Program-made: the position numbers and the translations under genes
From: Gemmatimonadota bacterium
GTDB taxonomy: Bacteria > Gemmatimonadota > Gemmatimonadetes > Gemmatimonadales > Gemmatimonadaceae
Reading direction: 5' to 3'
NCBI GenBank assembly: GCA_003223455.1
Contig: QHVE01000025.1
Coordinates: 1 to 48,696 of the forward strand
DNA: 48,696 bases
The notes under the pieces: generated by a model
The model's database searches: none
Seen by the model: the letters and a program-made list of their open reading frames with translations, nothing else
What the model was told of the DNA's origin: nothing
Shown: positions 9,796-18,144 of the stretch, piece after piece
Position numbering within the stretch: position 1 is the stretch's first letter
Layout: each line of letters opens with the position of its first letter

Positions 9796-10443
9796 TCAGC
9801 GTTGATCAAGCCGCGCGGTCTGAGGCGGCCGGCGCCACGCCGCTGGTCGGCTGCGACGTTCGATGCGCCGGCGGCCTAACGGACGTTGGAGCTGACGGGC
9901 GTCGAGCCCTGCCCACCGATCGCGCTGCGCGGGAAGCGTGACGAGCGGCCGCTCCCCCGAAATCACGGCGATGACCGGCCGCGTCGTCATCGAATCGCCG
10001 TGCCACGAGGCGATCACGTCGTCGTACCGCCGCAGGAGCGGCTCCAACACCACCCACGTCGATTCGGCGTGCGATTTCACGTCGATGGGGAGCGTGAGCG
10101 GCGGACGACCCGCGTACACACTGCCACCACGCGCCCCGATCCATGCGCGAAGGGGCGCGAGATACAACGACTCGAGCGTGCGGTCGGCGCGCACACTGTC
10201 GCGCGCGTGTGCGACGAGCAGCGCGCCGTCGACGAGATAGATGTCCACTTCCACGCTACCATAGCCGCGGTCCAGCACGTCGAGCAGCGGGCGTGCATGC
10301 TCATAGTCGTTGTGCGCGTGCGCATGGTCGAGCGACGATCGCGCGCGCGCCTGCATCGAGACCAGCACTGCGCAGACAATCGCAATGATTGTCCTCGTAC
10401 CGAGCTTCACGGGCTCACCGTTGCCGTGGATTGTTCGTGGCAT
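9796..10443 (-). pseudogene. exported GDPD/PI-PLC-like phosphodiesterase, 3'-truncated at an attC remnant
   Basis: The N-terminus has a signal-anchor-like segment (TRTIIAIVCAVLVSMQARA) followed by family-like blocks HAHNDYEHARPLLDVL, GYGSVEVDIYLVDGALLVAHA and ASWHGD, matching exported glycerophosphodiester phosphodiesterase/PI-PLC-like proteins in which paired His and Glu/Asp residues bind the catalytic metal. Similarity stops after PAQRDRWAGLDAR, exactly where the attC half at 9874-9900 begins on the other strand. The remaining ~35 residues (QLQRPLGRRR onward) are arginine-rich read-through of attC and flanking DNA. The C-terminal half of the barrel is missing, so activity is unlikely. The start at 10443 is uncertain; an in-frame GTG lies 12 codons later. 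Confidence 0.7.
9874..9900 (+). other. attC remnant (5' half) at the array's right edge
   Basis: GCCTAAC (9874-9880, fits RYYYAAC) is followed by GGACGTTGGAGCTGAC, matching the 5' half of the complete attC in 19 of 22 bases and matching the extrahelical-base side rather than the 3' side. No 3' half follows; the sequence passes directly into the body of a phosphodiesterase gene on the opposite strand. Confidence 0.6.
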
Positions 10444-10630
10444 TCCCGATCATGATATCCGTTCCGCGCTCGTCGGCGCACCTGCCCCGTCACGAGCGTG
10501 CGTACCGCGCTCCTGGCTGACGGCAGCGGGTCCGATCGGCCGTCCGGGGGAGCGTGCTGCGGGATTCTCCCTATTGCTCCGTCGGCAGTCCAGTGCAGCT
10601 TCTGGAGTGTCCCTTCAGCCGAGGGCGCTC

Positions 10631-12226
10631 ATGGTCCATACACCTAGCGTCGTTTCCACACCGACAGACGATAGTGCGGCGCGTCGGACGGTGGCGCGCG
10701 CGATGCGACTTGGCCTCTACATCTGGCCGACGTTCACGGCGCTCGACGTGTTCATGTGCTTCGTGGCGTATCCGAACGCGCCGTTCGGGCTGTTTCTCGG
10801 CTATCGCCTCGTGGTATCGCTGACGTTCTACGGCGTGTATCGCGCCGCCAGCCAGCATGCCACCGTGCCCGCGGCACGGCTCTTCTGGCTCCAGAACATG
10901 TGTTATGGGCTCGCCGCGCTCACGATCGCGATCATGGCGGTGAACCTGGGGGGAATTCGTAGTCCGTACATGCATGGTATTTCCATCGTGGCACTGGTGC
11001 GGGCGACGTTGGTCCCCTCGCACTGGCGGCGCTCGCTCAAGACTTACGTAGGGATCGCGCTCGCCTTTCCCCTCGTCATGAGCGTCGGCGCCTTCGTTTC
11101 GCCGGTGGCCCGCAGCGACTGGCTGAGTGCCGAGTCGCTGATCGTCTTTGCCAGCAACTACGTCTTCGTCGTGGCGTCGTCGTTCATCGGACTGGTCACC
11201 GGCCACATCGTCTGGAGCGCGCACGAGCGGCTGTATCGTGCGCGCCGCCTCGGGCGTTACCGTTTGGAGGCACCCATCGGTAAAGGGGGAATGGGTGAGG
11301 TCTGGCTGGCGTGGGACCAGCGTCTCAACCGGGACGTGGCGCTCAAGATCCTGCGCGTCGGAACCGCCCCCGGTCCGGAAATGGTGCGCCGGTTCGAGCT
11401 CGAAGCGCAGTCAGCGGGTCAGCTCCGCGGCCCGCACGTGGTGAAGATCTTTGATTTCGGAGCGAGCGACGACGGCCTGTATTACATCGCCATGGAGTAC
11501 CTCGCGGGGATGAATCTCGCGACGGTGGTGGAGAGGTTCGGTCCGCTGCCACCGGCACGCGCCGTCCATCTGATCATGCAGGCGTGCGCGGCGCTGGAGG
11601 AGGCCCATGCCGCGAAGATCATCCACCGCGACATCAAGCCGCACAATCTCTACCTCACGCGCGGCGAGGCCGAACCCGACTTCATCAAGCTGCTCGACTT
11701 CGGCATCGCCCGCCTGCGAGTCGAGGGACCCGGGAACGAGCACCTCACCCGGACAGGAACCATGGTGGGAACGCCGGCATACCTGGCGCCGGAGGTGTGG
11801 CAGGGCGCCGTTGCGGACGAGCGCAGCGACATCTACGCGCTAGGCGTCACGCTGCACTATCTGGTGACCGGCCTGACGCCGTTCGAGGGCAAGTCGCTCG
11901 TGCAGCTGCAGGCCGCACACCTCATGGCCGCGCCGCTTCAGCTGCGCCTGGCCGGGCACGGCGCGGAATGCGAGCGACTGGAAACCCTTCTGCTCCGGTG
12001 CCTGGCCCGACTGCCCGAAGAGCGGGTGCAATCAGCTCGCCAACTACGCGAGGCCCTTGAGGCCGTGTACGATCCGGCGGCATGGACGCAGGCCGACGCC
12101 GAGAGGTTCTGGTCGATCGCAGGGCCGGTGGGGACGCGGATGCCTGCTACGTCGGCAATCCGCGGCCCCCATTCCGAGCTTCTGGATGCCGGCACGCGCT
12201 TAACTCCTGACCGATCGGCAGTATAG
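10631..12226 (+). CDS. membrane-anchored Ser/Thr protein kinase (PknB-like) with N-terminal multi-TM domain
   Basis: 531-residue Hanks-type kinase. Residues about 25-195 form about six hydrophobic segments, an integral-membrane sensor or anchor region of unknown class. The kinase domain begins at GRYRLEAPIGKGGMGEVW (glycine loop from residue 217), with ATP-binding Lys239 (VALKIL), HRDIKPHN (catalytic Asp334), DFGIA (Asp356) and GTPAYLAPE. The catalytic residues are intact. Having the membrane part first and the kinase at the C-terminal end is the reverse of PknB. I chose the ATG at 10631 because GAGGG lies six bases upstream. The gene stands alone, divergent from the truncated phosphodiesterase; no phosphatase or FHA gene is adjacent. 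Confidence 0.9.
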   Translation: MVHTPSVVSTPTDDSAARRTVARAMRLGLYIWPTFTALDVFMCFVAYPNAPFGLFLGYRLVVSLTFYGVYRAASQHATVPAARLFWLQNMCYGLAALTIAIMAVNLGGIRSPYMHGISIVALVRATLVPSHWRRSLKTYVGIALAFPLVMSVGAFVSPVARSDWLSAESLIVFASNYVFVVASSFIGLVTGHIVWSAHERLYRARRLGRYRLEAPIGKGGMGEVWLAWDQRLNRDVALKILRVGTAPGPEMVRRFELEAQSAGQLRGPHVVKIFDFGASDDGLYYIAMEYLAGMNLATVVERFGPLPPARAVHLIMQACAALEEAHAAKIIHRDIKPHNLYLTRGEAEPDFIKLLDFGIARLRVEGPGNEHLTRTGTMVGTPAYLAPEVWQGAVADERSDIYALGVTLHYLVTGLTPFEGKSLVQLQAAHLMAAPLQLRLAGHGAECERLETLLLRCLARLPEERVQSARQLREALEAVYDPAAWTQADAERFWSIAGPVGTRMPATSAIRGPHSELLDAGTRLTPDRSAV

Positions 12227-12249
12227 GAACCCGCAGTTGAGCAAGCGCG

Positions 12250-12482
12250 ATGATGGGTGACAGAGTATTCCGAGACCTCCCGGCGTCGCACCGCGAGGCG
12301 TACGCGCAGTTCTACCGGTCGCCCTGCCTGATGGTGAACGTCGCCGTGAGGAACTGGAGCTTTCTATCTAGGATGGGGATGACCGGCTGCCGCTGGTTCG
12401 AGGGTATCGGCAACTATCTCTCGGTGCGGAAGCAGGCGGTCGTCTGTGGGACTGCAGATAGTTTCGGGCCCGACTCGCCGAC
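12250..12482 (+). pseudogene. fragment of a FAD/NAD(P)-dependent oxidoreductase-like gene
   Basis: A 75-80 codon stretch reads LPASHREAYAQFYRSP, then VNVAVRNWSFL, TGCRWFEGIGNYLSVRK and FGPDSP. I recognise this as an internal block of large flavin-dependent (amine-oxidase-like) proteins. The frame has no proper N-terminus and is lost right after FGPDSPT, where an unrelated fragment on the other strand begins. It is a relic rather than a gene. Confidence 0.5.
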
Positions 12483-12553
12483 CAGGTGCTCTGCACCTGC
12501 ACCATGATCTTGTGCCCCTTCCGGAATCGATAGCTCTGCGTGTGCAGGTCGGC
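12479..12553 (-). pseudogene. fragment of a CocE/NonD-type hydrolase C-terminus
   Basis: About 25 codons on the minus strand read ADLHTQSYRFRKGHKIM then VQVQSTW, a block characteristic of the C-terminal jelly-roll domain of X-Pro dipeptidyl-peptidase/CocE-type hydrolases. Family similarity stops abruptly at both ends. It touches the oxidoreductase fragment on one side and the sensor fragment on the other. Confidence 0.5.
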
Positions 12554-12654
12554 TCGAGCAGCAACCTGAGCCCCAGCGCGCCCGCAACCGTTGCGACGGC
12601 AGCGAGGTAGCGTGTGACCGTGTACTTCAGCAGACGTTCGGCGTGAGCGTTCAT
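12551..12654 (-). pseudogene. fragment of a sensor-kinase N-terminus
   Basis: Starting at an ATG at 12652-12654 the minus strand encodes MNAHAERLLKYTVTRY then a hydrophobic segment AAVATVAGALGLRLLLEP, the pattern of the first membrane helix of DUF4118-type PAS/histidine kinases. Similarity ends after about 35 codons where the CocE-type fragment begins. The assignment rests on a short segment and is tentative. Confidence 0.35.
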
Positions 12655-12944
12655 CGGCCTCGTCAGGATTCAGCACGCATCATCGCGTTGGTGGCACTGG
12701 GTAGGACCAGCTGGTTCGCCGGTGAGAATACCCCGCCAGAAGGCGTGCCAAGACGATCCGCCGGTCCATCGCGTGCGGTTGGACCTTGGTCCCACGTCGT
12801 GTGCGGCTGCGGATGGCTTGACCTTTCGGACCATCGACTCGACGCGCTGACGCGCCCACTGTGCGAAGGATTTCTCAGTGGCGGCGATGGGTGGCTGAAG
12901 GGGCAAAGGGCCTCGTGGCATCGAGTGAGCCGAGGACCGCGTCC
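12655..12944. other. no recognisable gene; probable debris and promoter region of the histidine kinase
   Basis: About 290 bases between the sensor-kinase fragment and the next gene. Reading frames on both strands are open but match nothing I know. One minus-strand stretch (FAQWARQRVESMVRKVKP) looks protein-like but is too short to place. GAGG at 12931-12934 may serve as ribosome binding site for the downstream kinase. Confidence 0.4.
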
Positions 12945-15920
12945 ATGGACGAGGCCCAGCGCCATCGCGCTGCCCGTGCCGTGATCATCGGCCGGCGGCT
13001 GTGCCTCGCCGGCGCGGCGCTCGGTGCGATCGGGCTGCTCGGGTGGCTGACGGCAGCGAGCCGGCTGTACACGCTCCTGCCCGGCCAGCCGGCGATGCCG
13101 AACACGACCCTCGCGCTGACGCTCACCGGCGCGGCAGGCGTCCTCCTCGGCTGGCCGACGCGTCCTTTCCGCGCGCTGTGCGTGCTCGCGGCCGCCGTGG
13201 TGCTCGTCATCGGCGTGGGCTCGCTCAGCGAGACCGCATTCGGCGTGGACCTGCACATCGACCAGCTGGTCGTGTCCACCGGGCTCGGGACACACCCGGG
13301 CCGTCCGTCGCCGCCGACGGCGCTGGCCCTGGCGCTGCTTGGCGTCGCGATCCTGATCTTCGACTCCTTCCCGAAGGCGAAGACGCGTCCGTCCGAATGG
13401 CTGCTGATCGGCGCGGCGCTCATCGGGCTCGTCGGCGTGACGGGACAGCTCCTCGGCACGGGCGGGCATCGTCAGCCGAGATCGCCGACGGTCGGCATGG
13501 CGGCGACCACCGCCGTCAGCGTCTCGCTATCAGCGATCGGCATGCTGCTGGCGCGACCGTCGGCAGGAATCATGGCGGTGGCGACATCGAGCGGACCCGG
13601 CGGCACGATGATGCGACGCATCGCGCCGGAGTCCGTGCTCGTGTCGATCCTGCTCGGCTTCGGTATCACGAGGCTCTTCCGCGTTCTCGACGTCCGAGAC
13701 TTTCCGTTCGTCGTCGCCACGGTCACGGTCGGGACGATGGCCGTGGGGTTGGCGATCCTCGACATCACGGCGCGCGTGGTGAATCGCACGCACGACGAAC
13801 TGGTGACGAACCGAGAGCGGATACGGGACATCGTCGCGCACGCCCTGGACGGCATCTTCCTGGCCGACCTCGAGGGACGTTACACGGAGGTCAACGAGGC
13901 CGGCGCTCGCATGCTCGGCTTGCCGCCGGGCGAAATCATCGGGAAGTCGATCCGCGACTTCATCCCGCCGGAGGAGCTCGACCGGCTCGCGGCCGCTCGG
14001 CAGGAGGTGATGGGTGGGGGCAGCCAGGTGTCGGAGTGGCATCTCCGCCAGAAGAGCGGCGCCTACCTCCCGGTCGAGGTCAGCACGTCGTTGCTGCCGA
14101 ATGGCCGCTGGCAGGCGTTCGTGCGCGACATCAGCCAACGGAAGGCCGCCGAAGAGGTCGCACGTCGCGCCACGGCGAAGATCGAAGGGATCATCTCGCT
14201 CGCCTCCGACGCGATCATCTCGATCGACCAGGCGCAGCGGATCACGATGTTCAACCATGGCGCGGAAGAGACGTTCGGCTGGACGGCGCAGGAAGCGATC
14301 GGCCAGCCGCTCGACATCCTGATGCCCGAGCGGTTTCGCGCGGCGCACCGGTCGCACGTTCTCGCGTTCGCGGCGGGGCCGGCAAACGCGCGACGCGCAG
14401 GCGAACGTGACGCAGTGATCTTCGGGCGGCGCAAGGACGGCACCGAGTTCATGGCGGACGCGGCGATCTCGAAGCTGCGCATCGGCGACGAGCTGACGTT
14501 CACCGTCGTACTGCGCGACGTGACGCGCGAGCGGCAGCGCGCCGAGCACGATCGGCTGCTGGCCGAGATCGGTCCGCTGCTGACGTCGTCACTCGAGCCG
14601 AAGCAGTTCGTGAAGGAGGCGGCCAATCTGCTGGTGCACGAGTTCGCCGACGCCTGCGTGATCGATCGCGTCGACGATCCGGGGACGGGCAAGGGCGTGA
14701 GCCGGCTCGCCGTCGTCCACCGTGACCCGCGGCAACAGGAGACGGCGCTCGCGATGGAGAACTTCGCGCTCGATCCCGAGCGGCCGCACCTGGCGTCGGA
14801 GGCGCTCGCGACGCGAAAGACGACGATCGTCGCTCGCGTGACCCCCGAGTATCTCGATTCGATCGCGCAGTCGCCCGAGCATCGCCGCATGCTGGAGAGG
14901 TTCGCCCCCCTCTCGCTCGTCACCGCCCCTCTCCAGGCGCATGGACTGCTGTTCGGCGCGCTCACCTGCGTGTCCACGAACGAGGCCCGTCGGTTCGACG
15001 AGGGCGACGCGGCATTCGTCGAGGAGATCGCGCTGCGGCTCGCGCTCTCGATCGACAACGCGCGCCTGTTCGCAATCGCGCGGAACGCCGTCGCGACGAG
15101 AGACGAAGTGCTCGGGATCGTCGCGCACGATCTGCGCAATCCGCTGGGGACGATCCTCATGAGCGCGTCGCTGCTGAAGGACCAGAGCGACGGAAACGGG
15201 GATGGAAACGGGGATGGAAACGGGGATGGAAACGGGGATGGAAAGGGAGATGGAAACGGTCACGGAGGCGAGCACGAGAACCGAAACGGAGGAGAGAACG
15301 AAAACGCGAGCCGGCAGAAGTCGGCCGACACGATCGAGCGGGCGGCGAGGCGAATGAACCGCCTCATCCGGGATCTGCTCGACGTGACGCGGTCGGAGTC
15401 GGGACGCCTGATCGTGGAGCACCTGCCCGTCTCCGCGGGAGCGATCGTGCGCGCCGCCGCCGCCGCGCAGCAGGACCTGACCGCCAGCGCCTCGCTCACG
15501 ATCGAGACAAAGGCGGCGGACGACTTACCGCACGTGGAAGGCGATCAGGAGCGCCTCCTGCAGATCTTCGAGAACCTGATCGGCAACGCGGTCAAGTTCA
15601 CTCCCGCCGGCGGCACGATCACGGTGGCGGCGGTCGCGCGCGATGCCGAGGTGGAGTTCTCGGTGCGAGACACGGGCGAGGGGATTCCCGCCGAGGATCT
15701 CCCGCACGTGTTCGACCGATGGTGGCGGGGCCGGAGCAAGGAGCGCGTCGCCTCCAAGAAGCAGGATGGATCCGGGATGGGGCTCCTCATCGTGAAGGCG
15801 CTGGTGACGGCGCACGGTGGCCGGGCGTGGGTGGAGAGCGAGCAGGGACGTGGCAGTACTTTCTTTTTCACGATCCCGGTCGCGCGCGAGGCGGCCGGAC
15901 GAGCGCCCGTCGAAGGCTGA
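12945..15920 (+). CDS. membrane PAS-PAS-GAF sensor histidine kinase with a DGNG-repeat insert
   Basis: 991-residue orphan sensor kinase. The first ~300 residues hold about eight hydrophobic helices (membrane sensor region). Two PAS domains follow (starting near DIVAHALDGIFLADLEG and GIISLASDAIISIDQ), then a GAF domain, then HisKA with the phospho-acceptor in IVAHDLRNPLG, and HATPase with NAVKFTP (N box), DTGEGIP and GSGMGL (G boxes). About 30 extra residues, mostly DGNG repeats, sit between the two dimerisation helices. I chose the ATG at 12945 over an earlier in-frame ATG at 12861 because the earlier stretch overlaps debris and lacks hydrophobic or conserved sequence. The gene converges with bphP, with about 30 bases between them. 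No response regulator is adjacent. Confidence 0.93.
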   Translation: MDEAQRHRAARAVIIGRRLCLAGAALGAIGLLGWLTAASRLYTLLPGQPAMPNTTLALTLTGAAGVLLGWPTRPFRALCVLAAAVVLVIGVGSLSETAFGVDLHIDQLVVSTGLGTHPGRPSPPTALALALLGVAILIFDSFPKAKTRPSEWLLIGAALIGLVGVTGQLLGTGGHRQPRSPTVGMAATTAVSVSLSAIGMLLARPSAGIMAVATSSGPGGTMMRRIAPESVLVSILLGFGITRLFRVLDVRDFPFVVATVTVGTMAVGLAILDITARVVNRTHDELVTNRERIRDIVAHALDGIFLADLEGRYTEVNEAGARMLGLPPGEIIGKSIRDFIPPEELDRLAAARQEVMGGGSQVSEWHLRQKSGAYLPVEVSTSLLPNGRWQAFVRDISQRKAAEEVARRATAKIEGIISLASDAIISIDQAQRITMFNHGAEETFGWTAQEAIGQPLDILMPERFRAAHRSHVLAFAAGPANARRAGERDAVIFGRRKDGTEFMADAAISKLRIGDELTFTVVLRDVTRERQRAEHDRLLAEIGPLLTSSLEPKQFVKEAANLLVHEFADACVIDRVDDPGTGKGVSRLAVVHRDPRQQETALAMENFALDPERPHLASEALATRKTTIVARVTPEYLDSIAQSPEHRRMLERFAPLSLVTAPLQAHGLLFGALTCVSTNEARRFDEGDAAFVEEIALRLALSIDNARLFAIARNAVATRDEVLGIVAHDLRNPLGTILMSASLLKDQSDGNGDGNGDGNGDGNGDGKGDGNGHGGEHENRNGGENENASRQKSADTIERAARRMNRLIRDLLDVTRSESGRLIVEHLPVSAGAIVRAAAAAQQDLTASASLTIETKAADDLPHVEGDQERLLQIFENLIGNAVKFTPAGGTITVAAVARDAEVEFSVRDTGEGIPAEDLPHVFDRWWRGRSKERVASKKQDGSGMGLLIVKALVTAHGGRAWVESEQGRGSTFFFTIPVAREAAGRAPVEG
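15192..15263 (+). repeat. 12-bp tandem minisatellite inside the histidine kinase gene
   Basis: GGAAACGGGGAT occurs as four perfect consecutive copies (15192-15239) followed by two degenerate copies (15240-15251 and 15252-15263). The unit is in frame and encodes Gly-Asn-Gly-Asp. A Gly/Glu/Asn-rich tail continues to about 15312. Replication slippage would change the insert by four residues at a time without breaking the frame. Confidence 0.95.
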
Positions 15921-15951
15921 CGCTCCCGGGCGTGCAAGGTGCCGCGATCGC

Positions 15952-18144
15952 TCAGTCGCCGCGCACCTTCAGCGGCAGCGTGAAGCTGAAGGTCGCCCCC
16001 TGCGGAGAAGACTCTGCCCGCACGCGTCCGCCGTGCGCATCCACGATTCCGCGCGCGATGTAGAGCCCGAGCCCCGTTCCGTCCGATGTCGATCCCTTGG
16101 GCCGCCAGTAGCGGTCGAAGACGTGCGCAAGATCTTCCGGCGCGATCCCGCGACCCGTATCCGCGATCGAGACCGAGAGCGTCCCGTCGAGACGCTGCGT
16201 GCGCAGTGTGACGCTGCCACCCTCCGGAGTGAACTTGATCGCGTTGCCGAGCAGGTTCGAGAGCACCTGCGAGATGCGGTGCCCATCGACGTGGATCTTC
16301 GGCAGCTCGTTCAGCTCCGTGACAAGGGAGATGTGCTTGACGTCCGCCAGCGGCTGCGCGTCGATCACGGCGTCCGCGAGCAAGTCGCGGCTCTCCACCG
16401 ATTGGATCTCGAGCGGGAAGGTCTTCGCCTCGATCTTCGCAAGGTCGAGGAGATCTTTGATCAAGGCATTCATGCGCCTCGCCGATCTCGAGATCCGTTC
16501 CATGGACTGCCGCAATTTGTGGGAGCGCTCATCGCCGGTCTTCGGCAACTCTTCCAGGAGAGCGCCGGCCTCGAGCAGGACCACGGACAACGGGTTTCGC
16601 AAGTCGTGGGACACGACGGCGAGCACCTCTTCGCGCGCGCGCACGGCGCGCTGCTCGCTGGCGAGACGCCGCTCGATGTCGACTTCCGTGGCGCGGCGCT
16701 GCACTTCGTCGGCGGCCTCGAGATCGCTCGGTGTCCACGGACGGGAGCGAGCGCGCACCTCCTCCTTCCATCGAGCGAACGACCGGCGCGGACGCGGGCG
16801 GCCGGCTGCGTCGCCATCGACGGGCTTGGTGGGATCGCCACCCCACTGCACGGTCTGGATGATCTCCGGCCGGAACCACATCAGACGAGCACCGGGCAGC
16901 GCGAACGAGAGCAAGCCACTCGCCAGCTCGCTGGACGCGAGCGCCGGTGGAAAGTCGATGCCGAGCGAAGCGGACGCGAACGGCCTGCGATCACCCTTCT
17001 CGTCGAGCCATTGCGCGATCGCGCGGATGACGTCGGCCGGCGGAGCGCCACCGCATGTGACTAGCGTGCCATCGCCCACGACGGCGGCACCACCGGCGTC
17101 GACGAGCTCCAGCAGTGCCTTCGGCTGCGCGACGAGGGCCGCGAGCGCACCGTCCGTAGCCTCCTTCATGGCGTGCTGCAATGCGCCCACCGTCGCCCGG
17201 CGCGACGCGCGCAACGTGAGCAGCTCGCGATCCTCGAACGCGGCGATCTGCAGCGATGCCAGGCGGCCCATGAACTCGCACGCCGATCGCATCCGCTGCG
17301 TAACGCGCCGCGGACCGGTGTGGTTCAAGCAGCTGATGAGGCCCCACAGCCGATCCCGTACGATGAGCGAGATGCTCATCGACGCGCGAACGCCCATGTT
17401 CTTCATGTACTCGATGTGAATGGGCGAGACGCTTCGAAGAACCGCGAAGGTGAGGTCGAGCGGCGCTCCGGTGTCGGGTCGCAGGGCGGGAACGATCCGC
17501 GCCGGTGTCTCGTCGGCGTCGAAGATGAGGCGCAACCAGTTCCTGAGATACAGCTGGCGTGCCTGCGCGGGGATGTCGGACGCCGGATAGCACAAGCCGA
17601 GATACGGCTCGCGCGCCGCGTCCCTCGCTTCGGCGTCGACGGAGCCGCTGCCGTCCTCGTGGAATCGATAGAACATGACGCGCTCGAATCCGGTCAAGCG
17701 CCGCATCTGCTGAGTGACGACTTCGGCCAGCTCGCTCAGCGTGCTCGCGCGCTGCACACGCAGGAGCGCCACGCGGAACGGGTGGTGGATCGAAGGCTCG
17801 TCTCGAGTGTCCGGATTTGGCTCGAGCTCGAGGATCGTGGCGCCGTCGTGACGGTGGACGATCCCGTCGAATCGTTTGCCGCGCGCGCCGATGCTCAGCG
17901 GGTTCGCGTCGAGCCAGCGCTGTTCGCGCAGCACCGCCCGCACCTCGTCCGCGCTGGCCGGATCCACGCTCTCGGCGAGCGGCCGGCCGAGGACATCATC
18001 GACGCGCAACGAGAGATGGTCGGTCACGTTCTCACTGACCTGCGCGACCTTCATCTCCTCGTCCACCGCGAAGAGCACACCGAAAGACTGGATCGTTCCC
18101 GGTATGTGGACCAGCTCGCGATCACAATCGGTCAGATCGACCAT
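15952..18144 (-). CDS. bphP: bacteriophytochrome histidine kinase
   Basis: Red/far-red light receptor kinase using biliverdin. Domain order is PAS (from residue 1), GAF, PHY and HisKA-HATPase, 730 residues, as in other bacteriophytochromes. Cys7 in DCDRELVHIPG is in the position of the biliverdin-binding cysteine of bacterial phytochromes; the GAF domain has the PASDIP motif, and the PHY tongue has WGGDP and RPRRSF. The kinase has VVSHDLRNPLS with the phospho-acceptor His, NAIKFTP and DTGRGIAP. I chose the ATG at 18144, preceded by GAGGG; an upstream in-frame extension is arginine-rich and overlaps bphO. It overlaps the end of bphO by 23 bases, so the two are co-transcribed and probably translationally coupled. 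No response regulator follows. Confidence 0.96.
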   Translation of the reverse strand: MVDLTDCDRELVHIPGTIQSFGVLFAVDEEMKVAQVSENVTDHLSLRVDDVLGRPLAESVDPASADEVRAVLREQRWLDANPLSIGARGKRFDGIVHRHDGATILELEPNPDTRDEPSIHHPFRVALLRVQRASTLSELAEVVTQQMRRLTGFERVMFYRFHEDGSGSVDAEARDAAREPYLGLCYPASDIPAQARQLYLRNWLRLIFDADETPARIVPALRPDTGAPLDLTFAVLRSVSPIHIEYMKNMGVRASMSISLIVRDRLWGLISCLNHTGPRRVTQRMRSACEFMGRLASLQIAAFEDRELLTLRASRRATVGALQHAMKEATDGALAALVAQPKALLELVDAGGAAVVGDGTLVTCGGAPPADVIRAIAQWLDEKGDRRPFASASLGIDFPPALASSELASGLLSFALPGARLMWFRPEIIQTVQWGGDPTKPVDGDAAGRPRPRRSFARWKEEVRARSRPWTPSDLEAADEVQRRATEVDIERRLASEQRAVRAREEVLAVVSHDLRNPLSVVLLEAGALLEELPKTGDERSHKLRQSMERISRSARRMNALIKDLLDLAKIEAKTFPLEIQSVESRDLLADAVIDAQPLADVKHISLVTELNELPKIHVDGHRISQVLSNLLGNAIKFTPEGGSVTLRTQRLDGTLSVSIADTGRGIAPEDLAHVFDRYWRPKGSTSDGTGLGLYIARGIVDAHGGRVRAESSPQGATFSFTLPLKVRGD

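Larger units (their letters stand above)
7047..9900 (+). mobile_element. integron gene-cassette array without integrase (CALIN-like)
   Basis: The stretch is bounded and punctuated by attC-type sites: a left half site with core GTTAGGT (7129-7135), a complete attC (7522-7620), and two 5'-half remnants (from 8784 and from 9874). Cassette 1 (7130-7614) and at least the start of cassette 2 (from 7615) have the standard layout: short leader, one gene, attC overlapping or following the stop codon. No intI gene is present; the left neighbour is the housekeeping lhr and the right neighbour a phosphodiesterase gene cut short at the last attC remnant. The piece therefore looks like a cluster of attC sites lacking an integron integrase, partly decayed and rearranged. 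The exact outer limits are uncertain. Confidence 0.75.

Noticed and set aside
12201-12226. CTTAACTCC at the kinase 3' end resembling an attC 3' half.
   Set aside because: It encodes the kinase C-terminus and lacks the GTTRRRY core and the paired arm.
12670-12921. Minus-strand frame with QWARQRVESMVRKVKP considered as a transposase fragment.
   Set aside because: No DDE-type motif, terminal repeat or other transposase block was seen.
15192-15312. Tandem repeat considered as CRISPR or iteron array.
   Set aside because: The unit is 12 bases, in frame, without spacers and inside a coding region.
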